Under the pieces are notes generated by a model. It made no database searches. It saw nothing but the letters and a program-made list of their open reading frames with translations, and was not told the origin of the DNA. A stretch of DNA of 64,000 nucleotides from Tuctoria greenei (lineage: Eukaryota > Streptophyta > Magnoliopsida > Poales > Poaceae): NCBI GenBank assembly GCA_036927565.1, contig JAYESD010000007.1:2625644-2689643 (forward strand). Reading direction: 5' to 3'. Position 1 is the first letter of the stretch. Each line of letters begins with the position of its first letter. This document shows, in pieces, positions 1-10,645 of the stretch. The translations under genes were made by a program, and so were the position numbers.

Positions 1-1409
1 CTCCCCGCGTCATACGCGGCCACCTTTCACCCAAGACCCCATTCTCGAAAAACCTCTTCATCCCGAGCAAAAGGTCCCCTACACGGACATGTCGAAGTTG
101 CCCGCTAGAAGATTTACACCTTTGTGCCTTCGCATCTTCATTCAGGGACATCAAAGGAGTTTCCACACTACAGTCTGAAGTTAATCAATTTATTGGGCCC
201 ATATCCCATTATGCAACCGGTACAGTTCAAACTTACCCAGTGGTACCACATATGGTGCGATCCTTAATCAACACAGGTAGGGCTACACATCCGAGACCAC
301 GCCTCGCCGCTCTCTATCCACCCTTGCCCAGTCCCAAATTCAAGTTCATATCTCAAGTGCTTGCTATGTTTACCCTGTGTGAAAAGTCCTACATCACTCA
401 CGCGTAGATTCCAACTACTCGACTTCTACCGGATTCCCTATACATTAGCATGGCAGTTACACAGGTCGAACAGTAAACTGTTCCAATAAACCCCTGGGAT
501 TCATGGTCATGCAAGTGGATATCAAACACCTTCTAAGTAATGCACAATATCAACTGAAGACGTAAGATGATAAAGACTGCAAAACTCTGTAAAGCTTTTA
601 AATGCGAACCGGGGCTTGACTTGTTTGCGACTCTATTAACGTCAACTGTTAGTGGTCTTCCTTTGGGGACTCCACCAATGACTTCAAGTAGACACCCTGG
701 CCTTCTCTTCCAAACGACACACCTCGTCAAGTTTCGACGTTGCACAATCTATCGAAAGGTAAATGCACATGTATACAAAAGTAATTTAGAAAATGATTTA
801 AATATGTTGTACAAGTTAAGTAAAAATGATAAGGGAACGAGGGTGGAGTTTCTGTTATTGGAGTCTATAGGAACAGGAAAGAAAATAAGATGTGGAATGG
901 ATAAGATTAACTCCAAGTTTGATTTAGAGTTTATATGTACATAGACATATAATAAAGGGATTTCTGATGCTCAAGAGGTCCAATGAAGCTGAAAATTTAA
1001 CACTAGCTTCAAGGAATGATGTGTAGACAGTGTGCAAAGTTTGAGTACAAACAATGTCTGCATGTGGTCACAACAATTCCATATGTGTTTCCAATTCTAT
1101 GAATTTTCATTCTAATTCTGAAGCTGTATCATGGCTACCAGTAGTTGTATTGAATATAGGAGGTTGTCCTGGTTCTACCAAAATTGTTTTCATAAATTTC
1201 TAAGCAAACTAGAGGTATATATTGAATTTTGAAGTTGCTATGAATTTCTGGAAATAGTTTCTGTTGATCAATGAACAGCAGAAATAAAATTGGGGTTTGG
1301 TAAAGTTATACAGCAGAAACTTTTTCTGTAGTTCAAGAACATCTCAAAGGAAGTTCTGTGAATTTTTGGGATTTTTCCAGTGGAAGGATCAGCTGTAGAA
1401 ATTCTCTAA
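1..1409 (-). repeat. Left (3') LTR of element B, first piece
   Basis: Matches 24824 to about 26236 of the right LTR with several percent divergence and small indels. The piece ends at the TAA target site of the Pack-PIF-like insertion. Short open frames here are not supported as genes: the matching frames in the other LTR copy are altered. Confidence 0.9.
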
Positions 1410-2550
1410 GGGCTCGTTTGGTAGTATGGGTATAAAAACCCAGGGTAGAAAATCCCCAAAAGATTTTCCCTGTCTCCCTGGGTGGGATCCCCACCAAGGG
1501 TTTACATTCCCTGGGTGTGTTTGGAAAGGAAGAGGACAGAAATCCCAGAATAAAAAAAGTAGTCTTAAAATCAGAAAAAATAAGTAGAACTCAGAAAAAA
1601 TAATAATAAAAAAATTTGTTCAAAGTAAGCATCCGTGTTTGCAGATAAAATTTGCAGTGGCCGCAACCAGTAGTTGATTCGACCAACAATTGAGCGAGTG
1701 GAGAGTCCTGGGTGATCTAAAATTACCTATTTGTTTCATAAAATTCCTGGAAACGCGTTCTTGTACCCTCCCGTTGCGCTGGATGTAGGCTGCCAGGTCC
1801 CCTCCCTCGCACAGCTCCAGCATGAGGTACTGGAAGCTCTGGGTCTGACCCAAATCAAATGGACGCCAACAACAATTGGTACTCTTCTACCCAAATCTTA
1901 CCGCAGCTAGCGCCAGAAAGGGGAGTCTGATAGTGGCGTGGAACCTGGATGACGTCAATTAGTTGGATGATGTTGGGGTGGCTGGCGGCGGCGAGGATGC
2001 GGACCTCGCAGTCGAGGCTGTCACGGAGGCCGGCGAGGCACACCTGCTTCACTGCCACGGGCACTCCAGTGGACTGAGACACCTCGCGCCGCCGTGGACG
2101 GAGGGCGCCCTGCCAGGCATTCCAGCAGCTCGTAGCCGCCCACTGTCGCGGGTGCCTCCTCCTCCTCTGAGGCGTTGCTGGTCTCCATGGCTTACAAATG
2201 TACTCACCTGCGCGAGGCCAGCCGCGCGATGCGGGGGAGGCGAGCGTAGCGGCACGAAGTCGGGGAAGAACACAACCGACGAGGAAGCTTGCGAAGTGGG
2301 GGGGGGGGGGCGGAGGCGACCGGCGTGAGGCAAGGTGGGTGGTCGCAGAGTCGGGAGGCGAGCGACGCGAGGGAGGCCGGGTTTCCCTGCCTGACCTGGC
2401 AAGGCCAGGGCGGAAATCCCTAGGATTCCCCGTGGAATGGGCCGAAAATTTGGGATGCCAAGTGCACTGGGGAGAAAATTTTCCACGGGGTTTCCTAGGC
2501 CTGGTATTTGGGCGGGATCCATCCGGGTTTCTGGGCTACCAAAGGGGCCC
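1410..2550. mobile_element. Non-autonomous PIF/Harbinger-type (Pack-TYPE) DNA transposon carrying kinase exons
   Basis: An 1141-bp insertion absent from the matching position of the other B LTR (near 26237, empty site ...ccctaattg...). It is flanked by a 3-bp TAA direct repeat (1407-1409 and 2551-2553), as PIF/Harbinger/Tourist elements make. Imperfect terminal inverted repeats are seen: GGGCTCGTTTGGTAG at the left end, and GGGCCCCTTTGGTAG read inward from the right end (13 of 15 identical). It encodes no transposase. The interior is GC-rich on the right side and holds an antisense host gene fragment with introns. Superfamily assignment rests on TSD and TIR only; a hAT-like or other family is less likely because of the 3-bp TAA. 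Confidence 0.8.
1727..2188 (-). pseudogene. Captured 5' exons of an ATG1/ULK-like autophagy Ser/Thr kinase
   Basis: Reading minus from an ATG at 2188, the frame gives METSNASEEEE then GGYELLE, the usual start of plant ATG1-type kinases. After a small frame-breaking deletion near 2090 it gives the VPVAVKQV segment (the VAVK lysine) and the helix-C/beta-4 segment ending LIDVIQ at 1945. A GT donor follows (1944-1943). An AG at 1846-1845 opens a second exon, 1844-1727, reading LMLELCEGGDLAAYIQRNG and on to NFMKQI, followed by another GT. Catalytic-loop HRD and DFG parts are absent. Retained introns show capture as DNA, not by reverse transcription. The frameshift and truncation make an active kinase impossible. 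The ATG1 assignment is from memory of the family and is fairly secure. Confidence 0.82.
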
Positions 2551-2664
2551 TAAGAGTTTAGAGAAATTGAATTCCCCAGAATGGAAAATGACTTTTCATG
2601 ATCAACTAACTGCATCACTGGAAAATAGAGATCATAAGATTTCTAACAAAATTTGTTTGGTGAT
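2551..2664 (-). repeat. Left LTR of element B, second piece, ending in element A target duplication
   Basis: Matches the right LTR around 26237-26349 (agagaaattgaatt...ttgtttg). The last five bases, gtgat (2660-2664), are repeated at 14659-14663 and are the target-site duplication of element A. Confidence 0.9.
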
Positions 2665-5600
2665 TGTCACGCCCGGTCATCGTAAAGATGAACAGACGCT
2701 AACCACATGTACGCCAGGATCAGTTGAATCGTACATGCGTTGACGAAAGTGAAATACCATTACATTGCCATGTTCGAAATACATCAATAGTCTTACAGAA
2801 CGACCCGAAGGTCTACAAAATACACTCCACAAATATTTACAACACTAAACAGTTCAACACTACAGAAAGCAAGATAGATAAGCGGGCTTCGTCTCCACAG
2901 GCAGCCGTTGCGCGTGAGGTCGCCAGCCTAGGCCAAGTCCTCCGGGTTGACGTAGAAGTCCTCCGGTGCAGCTTCCTCTTCTTCATACTCTAAAGGAGAA
3001 TTAAACGCTTGAGTACATAGAGTACTCAGCAAGTGCGGGAAGAGAATGACATGATTGGCTAGGGCAAGGAAAAGGCCAAATATGGCTTAGCACTATGCTT
3101 AGAACCTATCCTTAGCTTTCAATTATCAATATCATAATTCAATAAATAATCAACACATGGTTAATGATAATGAAAGTACTTGAATCATAATGAGCCATCA
3201 TTTCCCAACCATAGACTAATTATGAACTGGCCCCAAGCCGCTCTTGTCCGTGAGCACGGCTGTCATGACAGTTTTACCAAATCTCTGCAGAGAGTGTACC
3301 CTTTCCCCACAAGCAGTGATTTCATCCCCTGTTGCCAGGTGGACTATGTGAACCTCCCTGATTGCCCGTGGTAGCTAACCACATTACACACTTCCTTTGG
3401 TGTGAGGCCAGGAGATCACAACATGGTCTTTACAAAGGTACTCCCGATTAGTGCTAGCCCTCTAAGGTTTCCACCACTGGGGATTCTCGGAGTAACCCTC
3501 CGCCCCAGAGCCCCCTCTTGAGCCTTGCGGTTCCAAGAGCAGATCACCCGCATCATTCCCCGCACCATCCAACCACTAGCAGTTCATCGGGAGAAACCTA
3601 ATTAATTGACCAAGCTGCCCCATCTCAGTCTCGTGGTGGTACTATAGAGCTTAGTGGCTTCCTCCATAAACCGGTCCTTAGAATCCGGTGGTAACAAACC
3701 CCAATCCCGGGTCTCGTGCAAAATGCACCATACCAAAGCTAACCAACCACCAGATTCCTATCCACTAACATTATGTAAATTCATCACCAAATTAAAGTAA
3801 TCATAAAGTTGAGCATAGAACATTTGTATGAAAACCCAATCCCAACATCTAAGCATGGCTAAGCATAATTAAAGTCTATCTACTTCCCATCCCATTTCAG
3901 GTAACAAGGAATGGTAAGGAACAGGGCATGTAAACATGTAGTAGGACATCAATTTTAATTAGCATGCAACTAGCTAATTCCCTAAAATAGGTACAAGATG
4001 GTCAAGGGCACTTGCCTTCGTTGGAGACTTGAGAATTGACGAAGTCTTGGTCTTGGAAGTTGAGGTTAGGGTCGTAGAACGACTCTAGATATATGCCCAA
4101 GCAATGGCAAGAATACAATAAAGCTAAATAAGTAAAGGCACGCAAAACAATGCATTCACACATACACATAGGCACAAAATTCTACACTAATGCGTCCCTA
4201 CGAGGTATTTATCATTTATCATGGTCAAAGTATGCATTTTATATTTTTCCAAGAATTTTGGGATTTTATTATAGCCTAAAACCAATTTTATTGAATTTTC
4301 TATAGCAAAAATGTATTTTAAAACCTTTATAATAATTAATCCAGGGACCAAATATACTTTATCTGAACTCTACAATTAATTCACAGCATAAAATAATTTA
4401 TAAACATTTTTCATAGCATTTCTACACTTATTCATCATTTTTATCTAATTTCTATACCTTAAATACAATTAAAAACCCTATTCAGCAAATAAATAAAAGT
4501 CCAGGGGCTAGATAAATAGTTTCCTACACTGTACAGGGCCTAAATACACTATTCTACCAAATTACAGGGGTTAGAATGCTTAAATAAATGATTAAAACCA
4601 ATTTTTAGGGTTCCAGGGGCTAGTCTGCGAATTCTGGGGGCTAGATTTCAATTCTGGAGAAGTCCAGGGGGTAGCAACGAAGTTTCCAGGGGCTTGGGTG
4701 AAAACGCAGAGGCGGGAAAGGCGTTTTGAACTTGGGCCGTTGGATCTCAAATGGACGGCTCGGATTTTATTATGCCGAAACGGTATGGGGTTTTAATCGT
4801 GGCCGTTGGGGCTCTACCGATGGCCCAGATTGGGCCACGTCGCCCCCGGCGACGTCGGCGGCGGCCGGCGCGGCGGCGCTGGGCGCCCGCGGCGGCGAGC
4901 TCGCCGGAGACGGCCAAAACGGCGAAAACGCCACCGGTTCTAAGCGCCATGTACACAGAACGGAAGAGGAGAGGGTGAGGAGCATACCTAGGGGGGTTGC
5001 GAGGTCCGAAGTTGGCCGGAGAGAGGTCGGCGGCGAGAGGGGCGGTGGTTGGCATCGGTGCACGTCGGATCCGGCGATCCTCCGGCGATCTCCCCACGCA
5101 GACTTGCCTGGCGTGTTCCTGGTGACACGGCGACGAGGTTAGCGGGGTAGATGAGGTGTTGCAACCGTCGGTTAGCCGGGAACGCGCGAGACAGACCTGG
5201 GGACGGCGAGGCTAGGGTTATGGCGCGGGGAAGGGGAAAATGAGGGAGACGGCGAGGTTTTAAGGAGCAGGGGGGTGCGGTGGTTGTAGGCGCGTGCGAA
5301 GAGGGGTTCCCCCGGGCGGTTTTCGTCGTGGGCGAGGTGGTTGAAGAGGGGCGCGCGAAGTGGGCGCGGGGTGGCGGTTTCATGCGCGGCGCGGGAAGGA
5401 AGAGAGGTGGGGGACGGCGCCGACATGCGGGCCCCGCCCGGCAGAGAGAGGGAGAGAGGGGAGGGCGCAGTGGGCTGGCGGGGGAGGGAGGAAATTGGGC
5501 CAGGGGGAGGGAATTCGGCCCAAAGGGGCTTTAATTCCTTTTTCTTTTTCTTTTCTATTCATTTCTTTTGATTTTGAATTCAAATTCAATTTGAACCGTT

Positions 5601-5694
5601 TGCTACTCGTTTAGACACCAAAAATTCACAAGAAAATGCATGGTACAATGATCAAGGTTTGAGCAAATTTTGAACATGAAATATGGGTGTTACA
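2665..5694 (-). repeat. 3' LTR of element A (3030 bp)
   Basis: Starts TGTCACGCCC and ends GGGTGTTACA on the plus strand. Nearly identical to 11629-14658. A strongly GC-rich block (about 4730-5530) gives many overlapping long frames on both strands with Arg/Pro/Gly-rich translations. I treat these as compositional, not genes. Confidence 0.97.
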
Positions 5695-5713
5695 ACTCTA
5701 CCCCCCTTTAAAA
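5695..5713 (-). other. Polypurine tract of element A
   Basis: On the minus strand this reads a purine-rich run with six consecutive G (cctttt of the next block reversed, then aaaggggggtagagt) directly against the TGTAACACCC start of the 3' LTR, where plus-strand DNA priming is expected. Confidence 0.85.
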
Positions 5714-5741
5714 GGAATCTCGCCCTCGAGATTCGGACGCT

Positions 5742-8700
5742 CTAAGGGAATAGATGAGGGAAATCCGCCTTGAGAGCTTCTTCTCTTTCCCATGTTGCTT
5801 CTGCTTCAGAGTGATGCTTCCATTGCACTTTACACATGCGAATGACTTTGTTCCTCGTGACTTTTTCTAGTGTCTCAAGTATTTTGACAGGCTGCTCTAC
5901 ATAAGACAAGTCTTCCTGTACATCCACGGCTTCCATGGGCAATTGCTCTTCAGGCACTCTTAAGCACTTCTTGAGCTGGGAGACATGAAACACATTATGC
6001 ACATCTGACAAGTGTGGCGGAAGCTCAAGCTGATAAGCCACTTCACCACGTCGTTCCAGTATCTTGAACGGACCAATGTAACGGGGTGACAACTTGCCTC
6101 TTACTTTGAATCTTCTCAATCCTCTCATAGGTGACACCTTCAAGTACACATAGTCACCAACTTCAAATGTGAGATCGCGTCTTCGTGTATCCGCATAACT
6201 CTTCTGTCTTGTTTGAGCTGCCTTTAGATTCTTCCGAATTTCTTGTACTTGTCTTTCAGCCTCTTGTAATACGTCAGGCCCAAAGACTTGACTTTCCCCA
6301 GTTTGATTCCAAAACAACGGTGTCCTACATTTTCGCCCATACAATGCTTCAAAAGGAGACATCTTCAAACTGGCCTGATAGCTGTTGTTGTAAGAGAATT
6401 CGGCATATGGCAGATTCTTGTCCCAACTCTTGCTATTCTTCAAAGCACATGCTCTCAACATATCTTCTAATATCTGGTTGGTGCGTTCTGTCTGGCCATC
6501 CGTTTGAGGATGATACGCCGAACTGAAATTTAGACGGGTATCCATTGATTCATGCAACTTCTGCCAGAATCTTGAGGTGAATTGAGTGCCTCTATCTGAG
6601 ATGATCTTCTTAGGAACTCCATGTAAGCATACAATCCTGGAGATGTACAGTTCCGCCAACTTGGGGCCGTTGTAGGTCTCTTTCACAGGAATAAAGTGAG
6701 CCACTTTAGTTAGACGGTCCACAATAACCCATATAGAATCATATCCAGACTGTGTTCTTGGTAGTCCCACAATGAAGTCCATACTAATTTCTTCCCATTT
6801 CCATTCTGGCACTTTGATTGGTTGCAATAATCCTGCCGGTCTTTGATGTTCCGCCTTAATCAATTGACATGTATCACATATGGCCACATATTCGGCTACA
6901 TCCCGTTTCATTCCATGCCACCAATATCGATTTTTAAGGTCTTGATACATCTTTGTGCTTCCGGGATGAATGGAGTATGATGAGTCATGAGCTTCTCTTA
7001 ATATCAACTCTTTAATCTCCTTGATATCTGGGACACAAATCCTCTTTCCAAGCCATAAGGTTCCTTGTTCATCCTCTCTAAAGTTTGGAGCTTTCCCTTT
7101 CTTCATCAACTGCTTGATCTCTTTGACTTTCTCATCATTCTTTTGTCCTTCTCGTATGTCATGTTCAAGGGTTGAGTCCACTTCCATAGCAACTGCTTCA
7201 GTGCTAGACACTAGACATAGATTTAACCTTGCAAACTCTTCACATAGCTGGGGTTGAAGAGCTTGTACTGACAAGTTATTGCTTTGTCCCTTCCTGCTTA
7301 GAGCATCAGCGACCACATTTGCCTTGCCTGGATGGTAGTTGATTCCCACATCAAAATCGTTGATTAACTCCAACCAGCGGCGTTGCCTGAGATTAAGATC
7401 CGGCTGTGTAAATATGTACTTCAGGCTCTTGTGATCTGTATATATCTCCGTCCTTTTTCCCATTAAGTGATGTCTCCATATCTTCAAAGCATGAACAACC
7501 GCTGCCAACTCTAAGTCATGGGTTGGATAATTCCTCTCATGTTTCCGAAGTTGTCTTGAAGCATAGGCCACAACATGTCCTCCTTGCATTAAGACACATC
7601 CTAAACCATGACCAGATGCATCACAATAGACCACAAACTCCTTTTGCATATCGGGCATCACCAATACCGGTGCACTGGTTAACCTCTTCTTCAATTCGGC
7701 GAAGCTTACCTCACATTCGGGGGTCCACTTGAAAGCAACTCCTTTCTCAAGCAACTTGGTTAGTGGTCGAGAGATCTTTGAAAATCCCTCGATGAATCGA
7801 CGGTAATAACCAGCCATACCTAAGAATCTTCTTATATCATGTACACTCTCAGGTGTTTCCCACTTAAGGACATCGGCCACTTTGCCTGGATCCACTGCTA
7901 TACCTCCTTCAGATATGACATGTCCCAAAAATGATACCTCCTTTAGCCAAAACTCACACTTGCTAAGTTTGGCATACAGTTGATGTTGGCGAAGCTTCTG
8001 TAGGGCCATCCTGAGGTGCTCCTCATGCTCTTCTTCCGTCTTGGAGTAGATAAGTATGTCATCGATGAATACCACTACGAACTTGTCCAAGTACTCCATG
8101 AAAACCTTGTTCATAAGATACATAAAATACGCCGGAGCATTGGTCAATCCGAACGACATAACGGTATATTCGTATAATCCATACCGAGAGACAAACGCCG
8201 TCTTGGGAATATCCGACGGTCTAATCTTCAGTTGATGATAGCCCGAACGAAGATCAATCTTGGAAAACACACAAGCTCCTCTCAACTGATCAAACAAATC
8301 TTCAATCCTTGGTAGTGGGTATTTATTCTTGATGGTTACCTCATTTAAAGCACGATAGTCCACACACAACCTTTGAGTTCCATCCTTCTTAGGTACAAAT
8401 ATGACTGGTGCTCCCCAAGGCGACGAGCTAGGGCGAATATATCCTTTTGCCAATAATTCCTCAATATGATCCTTTAGTTCAGCTAGTTGTTTAGCATCCA
8501 TTCTATACGGCCTCTTATATATTGGGGCCGTTCCAGGTACTAATTCAATGATAAATTCAATCTCTCGATCAGGGGGCATACCTGGTAAGTCATCTGGGAA
8601 TACATCCGGAAATTCTTTCACAACCCTGATGTCTTTGGTACTCTCAAGATGGTTGAGTTGCACTACTGCTTCTGGTGTCTGATCTGGCTTGAATTCCACT

Positions 8701-10268
8701 GTGGTGCCATCCGGGTGTGTTAAGCAGACTGTTCTAGTTGCACAATGAATTACTCCTTGATTCTTTGTCAACCAGTCCATTCCCAGAATGATATCTAATC
8801 CTTGTGAGTCCAACACTATTAGGTTGGCCCAAAAGACTACCCCCCTTATGTTTATACTCACTTTTCGGCATAGATGCCTTGCCACCATCTCTCCTCCAGG
8901 AGAGTTTATCAATAATGGTCCATTCAAGAATGTAACTACCATGTCATGCTTCTTTATGAAATCCTTGGATATGAATGAATGTGTAGCACCCGAATCAAAC
9001 AATATGGTGGCGGGGTGGGAATTGACAGAGAACGTACCGATCACCACGTCAGGTGCTTCCTGTGCTTGCTCCAGAGTCACATGGTTGACACGGCCAGTTG
9101 GGTTTTGCTGCTTCTTTGGACAATTGCTGGCATAGTGTCCCCATTCTCCACACTTGTAGCATTGTACTCCTGCAGCATTGTTTGGACCTTTGTTGCCTCC
9201 TGACTGGTTTCTTGGGGGTTGGCCACTTGGACGGTTAGCTGGGGCTGAAGGGCGGGGTGGCTGCATCTGCTGGCGTGGGGGTTGCATTGGCTGGCGTGGT
9301 GGCTGCTGCTGCTGCTGGCGCATTGGCTGGTTGTAGGGAGTGGGTGGCCTGTAGTTGGAGTTGGGGTACCTTTGTCCCGAGTAGTTCATGGGACGAGTCA
9401 TATGAGTTGTAGGCGGAGGGTTGAGACGGGGGCGTACATTGCTGCTGGAGGCATGTGCTGCTAAAGTCAACTTCCTCTTTCTTTCGTCATCTTCCAGTTC
9501 CTTCTTAGTCCTTTCCACTTCAAAAGCTTTGTCCACTAACTTCTGGAAGTCGCCGTAGTCGCTGGAAGACATAGCAAACTTTAACTCTTTGTCCAGCCCA
9601 TTCTTGAAGCGGAATTGTTTCTTGGCGTCGGTATCCACATCTGTTGGGGCATAGCGGGATAGCTGGGTGAAGGCATTCAGGTAGGCCCTCACAGTCATGC
9701 GGCCTTGCTTTAGCGTCAGGAATTCTTCACGCCTGGCTTGTATCTCTCCTTCAGGTACGAAGTGATTGCGGAAGTTGGTACGAAATTCTTCCCATGTAAT
9801 ATTTTCCGGGTCCCGGTGGGCTTCGGTGAAGGCGGTCCACCAGTCAGCTGCTGGTCCTTGAAGTTGATGAGAGGCTAGAAGCACTTTCTCCCTTCCTTCA
9901 CAGTGGATGAGCCTCAGCTTGCTATCAATGGTACGGAGCCAATCATCGGCGTCCATGGGTTCGGTAACGGTGGCAAAAGTGGGTGGATGGGTGTTCAGGA
10001 AGTCCCTAAGGAAGGACCTAGGTGGAAAAGGTGGTGGTGGCGGAAGGTTGTAGTTTGGTGGTGGTGGGGGTGGGGCTTGTTGCAGGTTGGTGACAATCTG
10101 GGTGAGGTTGTTGAGTAGTTGAGTCTGAAGAGCCATCATCTGTTGCATCTGTTGAGAGGCTGGGGCTCCTCGAGCACCCCTAGCATTCCATCCAGGGACA
10201 CCTCCAAGTCCCTCATCCAGAGGTGGGTTACCACGACCACGGCCTCTACCTCTACCTCGTCCAGCCAT
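5742..10268 (-). CDS. gag-pol: Intact gag-pol polyprotein of element A with C-terminal chromodomain
   Basis: A single 1508-codon frame, gag and pol fused without a stop. The N-terminus is an RG repeat (MAGRGRGRGRGRG), followed by a Pro-rich stretch, the gag core (WW near 143), a Gln/Pro-rich linker and a CCHC knuckle with C370, C373, H378 and C383. Retropepsin DSGATHSF is at 425-432. RT has D672 (DLRSGY) and FIDD at 734-737. RNase H has D883, E920 and D945. Integrase has an HHCC finger (H1094, H1101, C1131, C1134) and catalytic D1164, D1225 and E1261 (35 residues between the last two). The last 50 residues form a chromodomain-like fold (W1483, W1493). All catalytic residues are present, so the enzyme set looks functional. 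The ATG abuts a splice-acceptor-like cacag. Domain order PR-RT-RH-IN marks Ty3/gypsy. Confidence 0.96.
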   Translation of the reverse strand: MAGRGRGRGRGRGNPPLDEGLGGVPGWNARGARGAPASQQMQQMMALQTQLLNNLTQIVTNLQQAPPPPPPNYNLPPPPPFPPRSFLRDFLNTHPPTFATVTEPMDADDWLRTIDSKLRLIHCEGREKVLLASHQLQGPAADWWTAFTEAHRDPENITWEEFRTNFRNHFVPEGEIQARREEFLTLKQGRMTVRAYLNAFTQLSRYAPTDVDTDAKKQFRFKNGLDKELKFAMSSSDYGDFQKLVDKAFEVERTKKELEDDERKRKLTLAAHASSSNVRPRLNPPPTTHMTRPMNYSGQRYPNSNYRPPTPYNQPMRQQQQQPPRQPMQPPRQQMQPPRPSAPANRPSGQPPRNQSGGNKGPNNAAGVQCYKCGEWGHYASNCPKKQQNPTGRVNHVTLEQAQEAPDVVIGTFSVNSHPATILFDSGATHSFISKDFIKKHDMVVTFLNGPLLINSPGGEMVARHLCRKVSINIRGVVFWANLIVLDSQGLDIILGMDWLTKNQGVIHCATRTVCLTHPDGTTVEFKPDQTPEAVVQLNHLESTKDIRVVKEFPDVFPDDLPGMPPDREIEFIIELVPGTAPIYKRPYRMDAKQLAELKDHIEELLAKGYIRPSSSPWGAPVIFVPKKDGTQRLCVDYRALNEVTIKNKYPLPRIEDLFDQLRGACVFSKIDLRSGYHQLKIRPSDIPKTAFVSRYGLYEYTVMSFGLTNAPAYFMYLMNKVFMEYLDKFVVVFIDDILIYSKTEEEHEEHLRMALQKLRQHQLYAKLSKCEFWLKEVSFLGHVISEGGIAVDPGKVADVLKWETPESVHDIRRFLGMAGYYRRFIEGFSKISRPLTKLLEKGVAFKWTPECEVSFAELKKRLTSAPVLVMPDMQKEFVVYCDASGHGLGCVLMQGGHVVAYASRQLRKHERNYPTHDLELAAVVHALKIWRHHLMGKRTEIYTDHKSLKYIFTQPDLNLRQRRWLELINDFDVGINYHPGKANVVADALSRKGQSNNLSVQALQPQLCEEFARLNLCLVSSTEAVAMEVDSTLEHDIREGQKNDEKVKEIKQLMKKGKAPNFREDEQGTLWLGKRICVPDIKEIKELILREAHDSSYSIHPGSTKMYQDLKNRYWWHGMKRDVAEYVAICDTCQLIKAEHQRPAGLLQPIKVPEWKWEEISMDFIVGLPRTQSGYDSIWVIVDRLTKVAHFIPVKETYNGPKLAELYISRIVCLHGVPKKIISDRGTQFTSRFWQKLHESMDTRLNFSSAYHPQTDGQTERTNQILEDMLRACALKNSKSWDKNLPYAEFSYNNSYQASLKMSPFEALYGRKCRTPLFWNQTGESQVFGPDVLQEAERQVQEIRKNLKAAQTRQKSYADTRRRDLTFEVGDYVYLKVSPMRGLRRFKVRGKLSPRYIGPFKILERRGEVAYQLELPPHLSDVHNVFHVSQLKKCLRVPEEQLPMEAVDVQEDLSYVEQPVKILETLEKVTRNKVIRMCKVQWKHHSEAEATWEREEALKADFPHLFP

Positions 10269-10645
10269 CTGTGATAGAGAAGTTTATTGAGGTCTTAGAA
10301 TAATAGATGAGATAAGAAAGGATACGCTAGGGTAACACGGTCCCAACTATATGCATCAAGGGTAATAGACATAAAGCAAGTTCATTAATCAACTAGTGTG
10401 GAGGTGGACAAGATGCCTAAGCATTCCACCACTCACACGACACATAAACAAGACTAAAGACATGGATGTGGACAGGATGCCGAAGCATTCCACAACTCAT
10501 GTCGCAACCAACACACACAACATAAAGCAACTACTAGCATAACAACATAAAAGACACAACTCAAGACTAGAGAGGGCGTAGCTACACGCTCCTACAAACT
10601 AAGGATAACTGTCCTGAGTCGACCAGCGGGGAAACGAGTCCACTC
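10269..10645 (-). promoter_or_regulatory. Spacer between H3-mimic ORF and gag-pol, intron-like
   Basis: The 377-bp non-coding spacer is T-rich on the sense (minus) strand. It ends in a pyrimidine-rich stretch and ctatcacag immediately followed by the gag ATG, a good plant 3' splice site. It contains an imperfect direct repeat of about 37 bp at 10404-10440 and 10468-10505 (period 64). No frame of note. A splice donor was not convincingly located. Confidence 0.55.

Noticed and set aside
567..944. 125-codon ORF in the B LTR.
   Set aside because: The matching stretch in the other LTR (25505-25762) is altered in length and start. There is no recognisable domain.
1727..2188. Functional kinase gene.
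   Set aside because: Only the N-lobe exons are present, with a frameshift near 2090 and no catalytic loop.
2049..2522. 157-codon minus ORF overlapping the kinase fragment.
   Set aside because: It is out of phase with the recognisable kinase residues and crosses the transposon end region. It arises from GC-rich sequence.
4726..5614. Overlapping long ORFs on both strands in the element A LTR (and at 13690-14578).
   Set aside because: They lie in a GC-rich LTR block. Translations are Arg/Pro/Gly-rich low complexity in several frames at once. They have no domain and no support from context.
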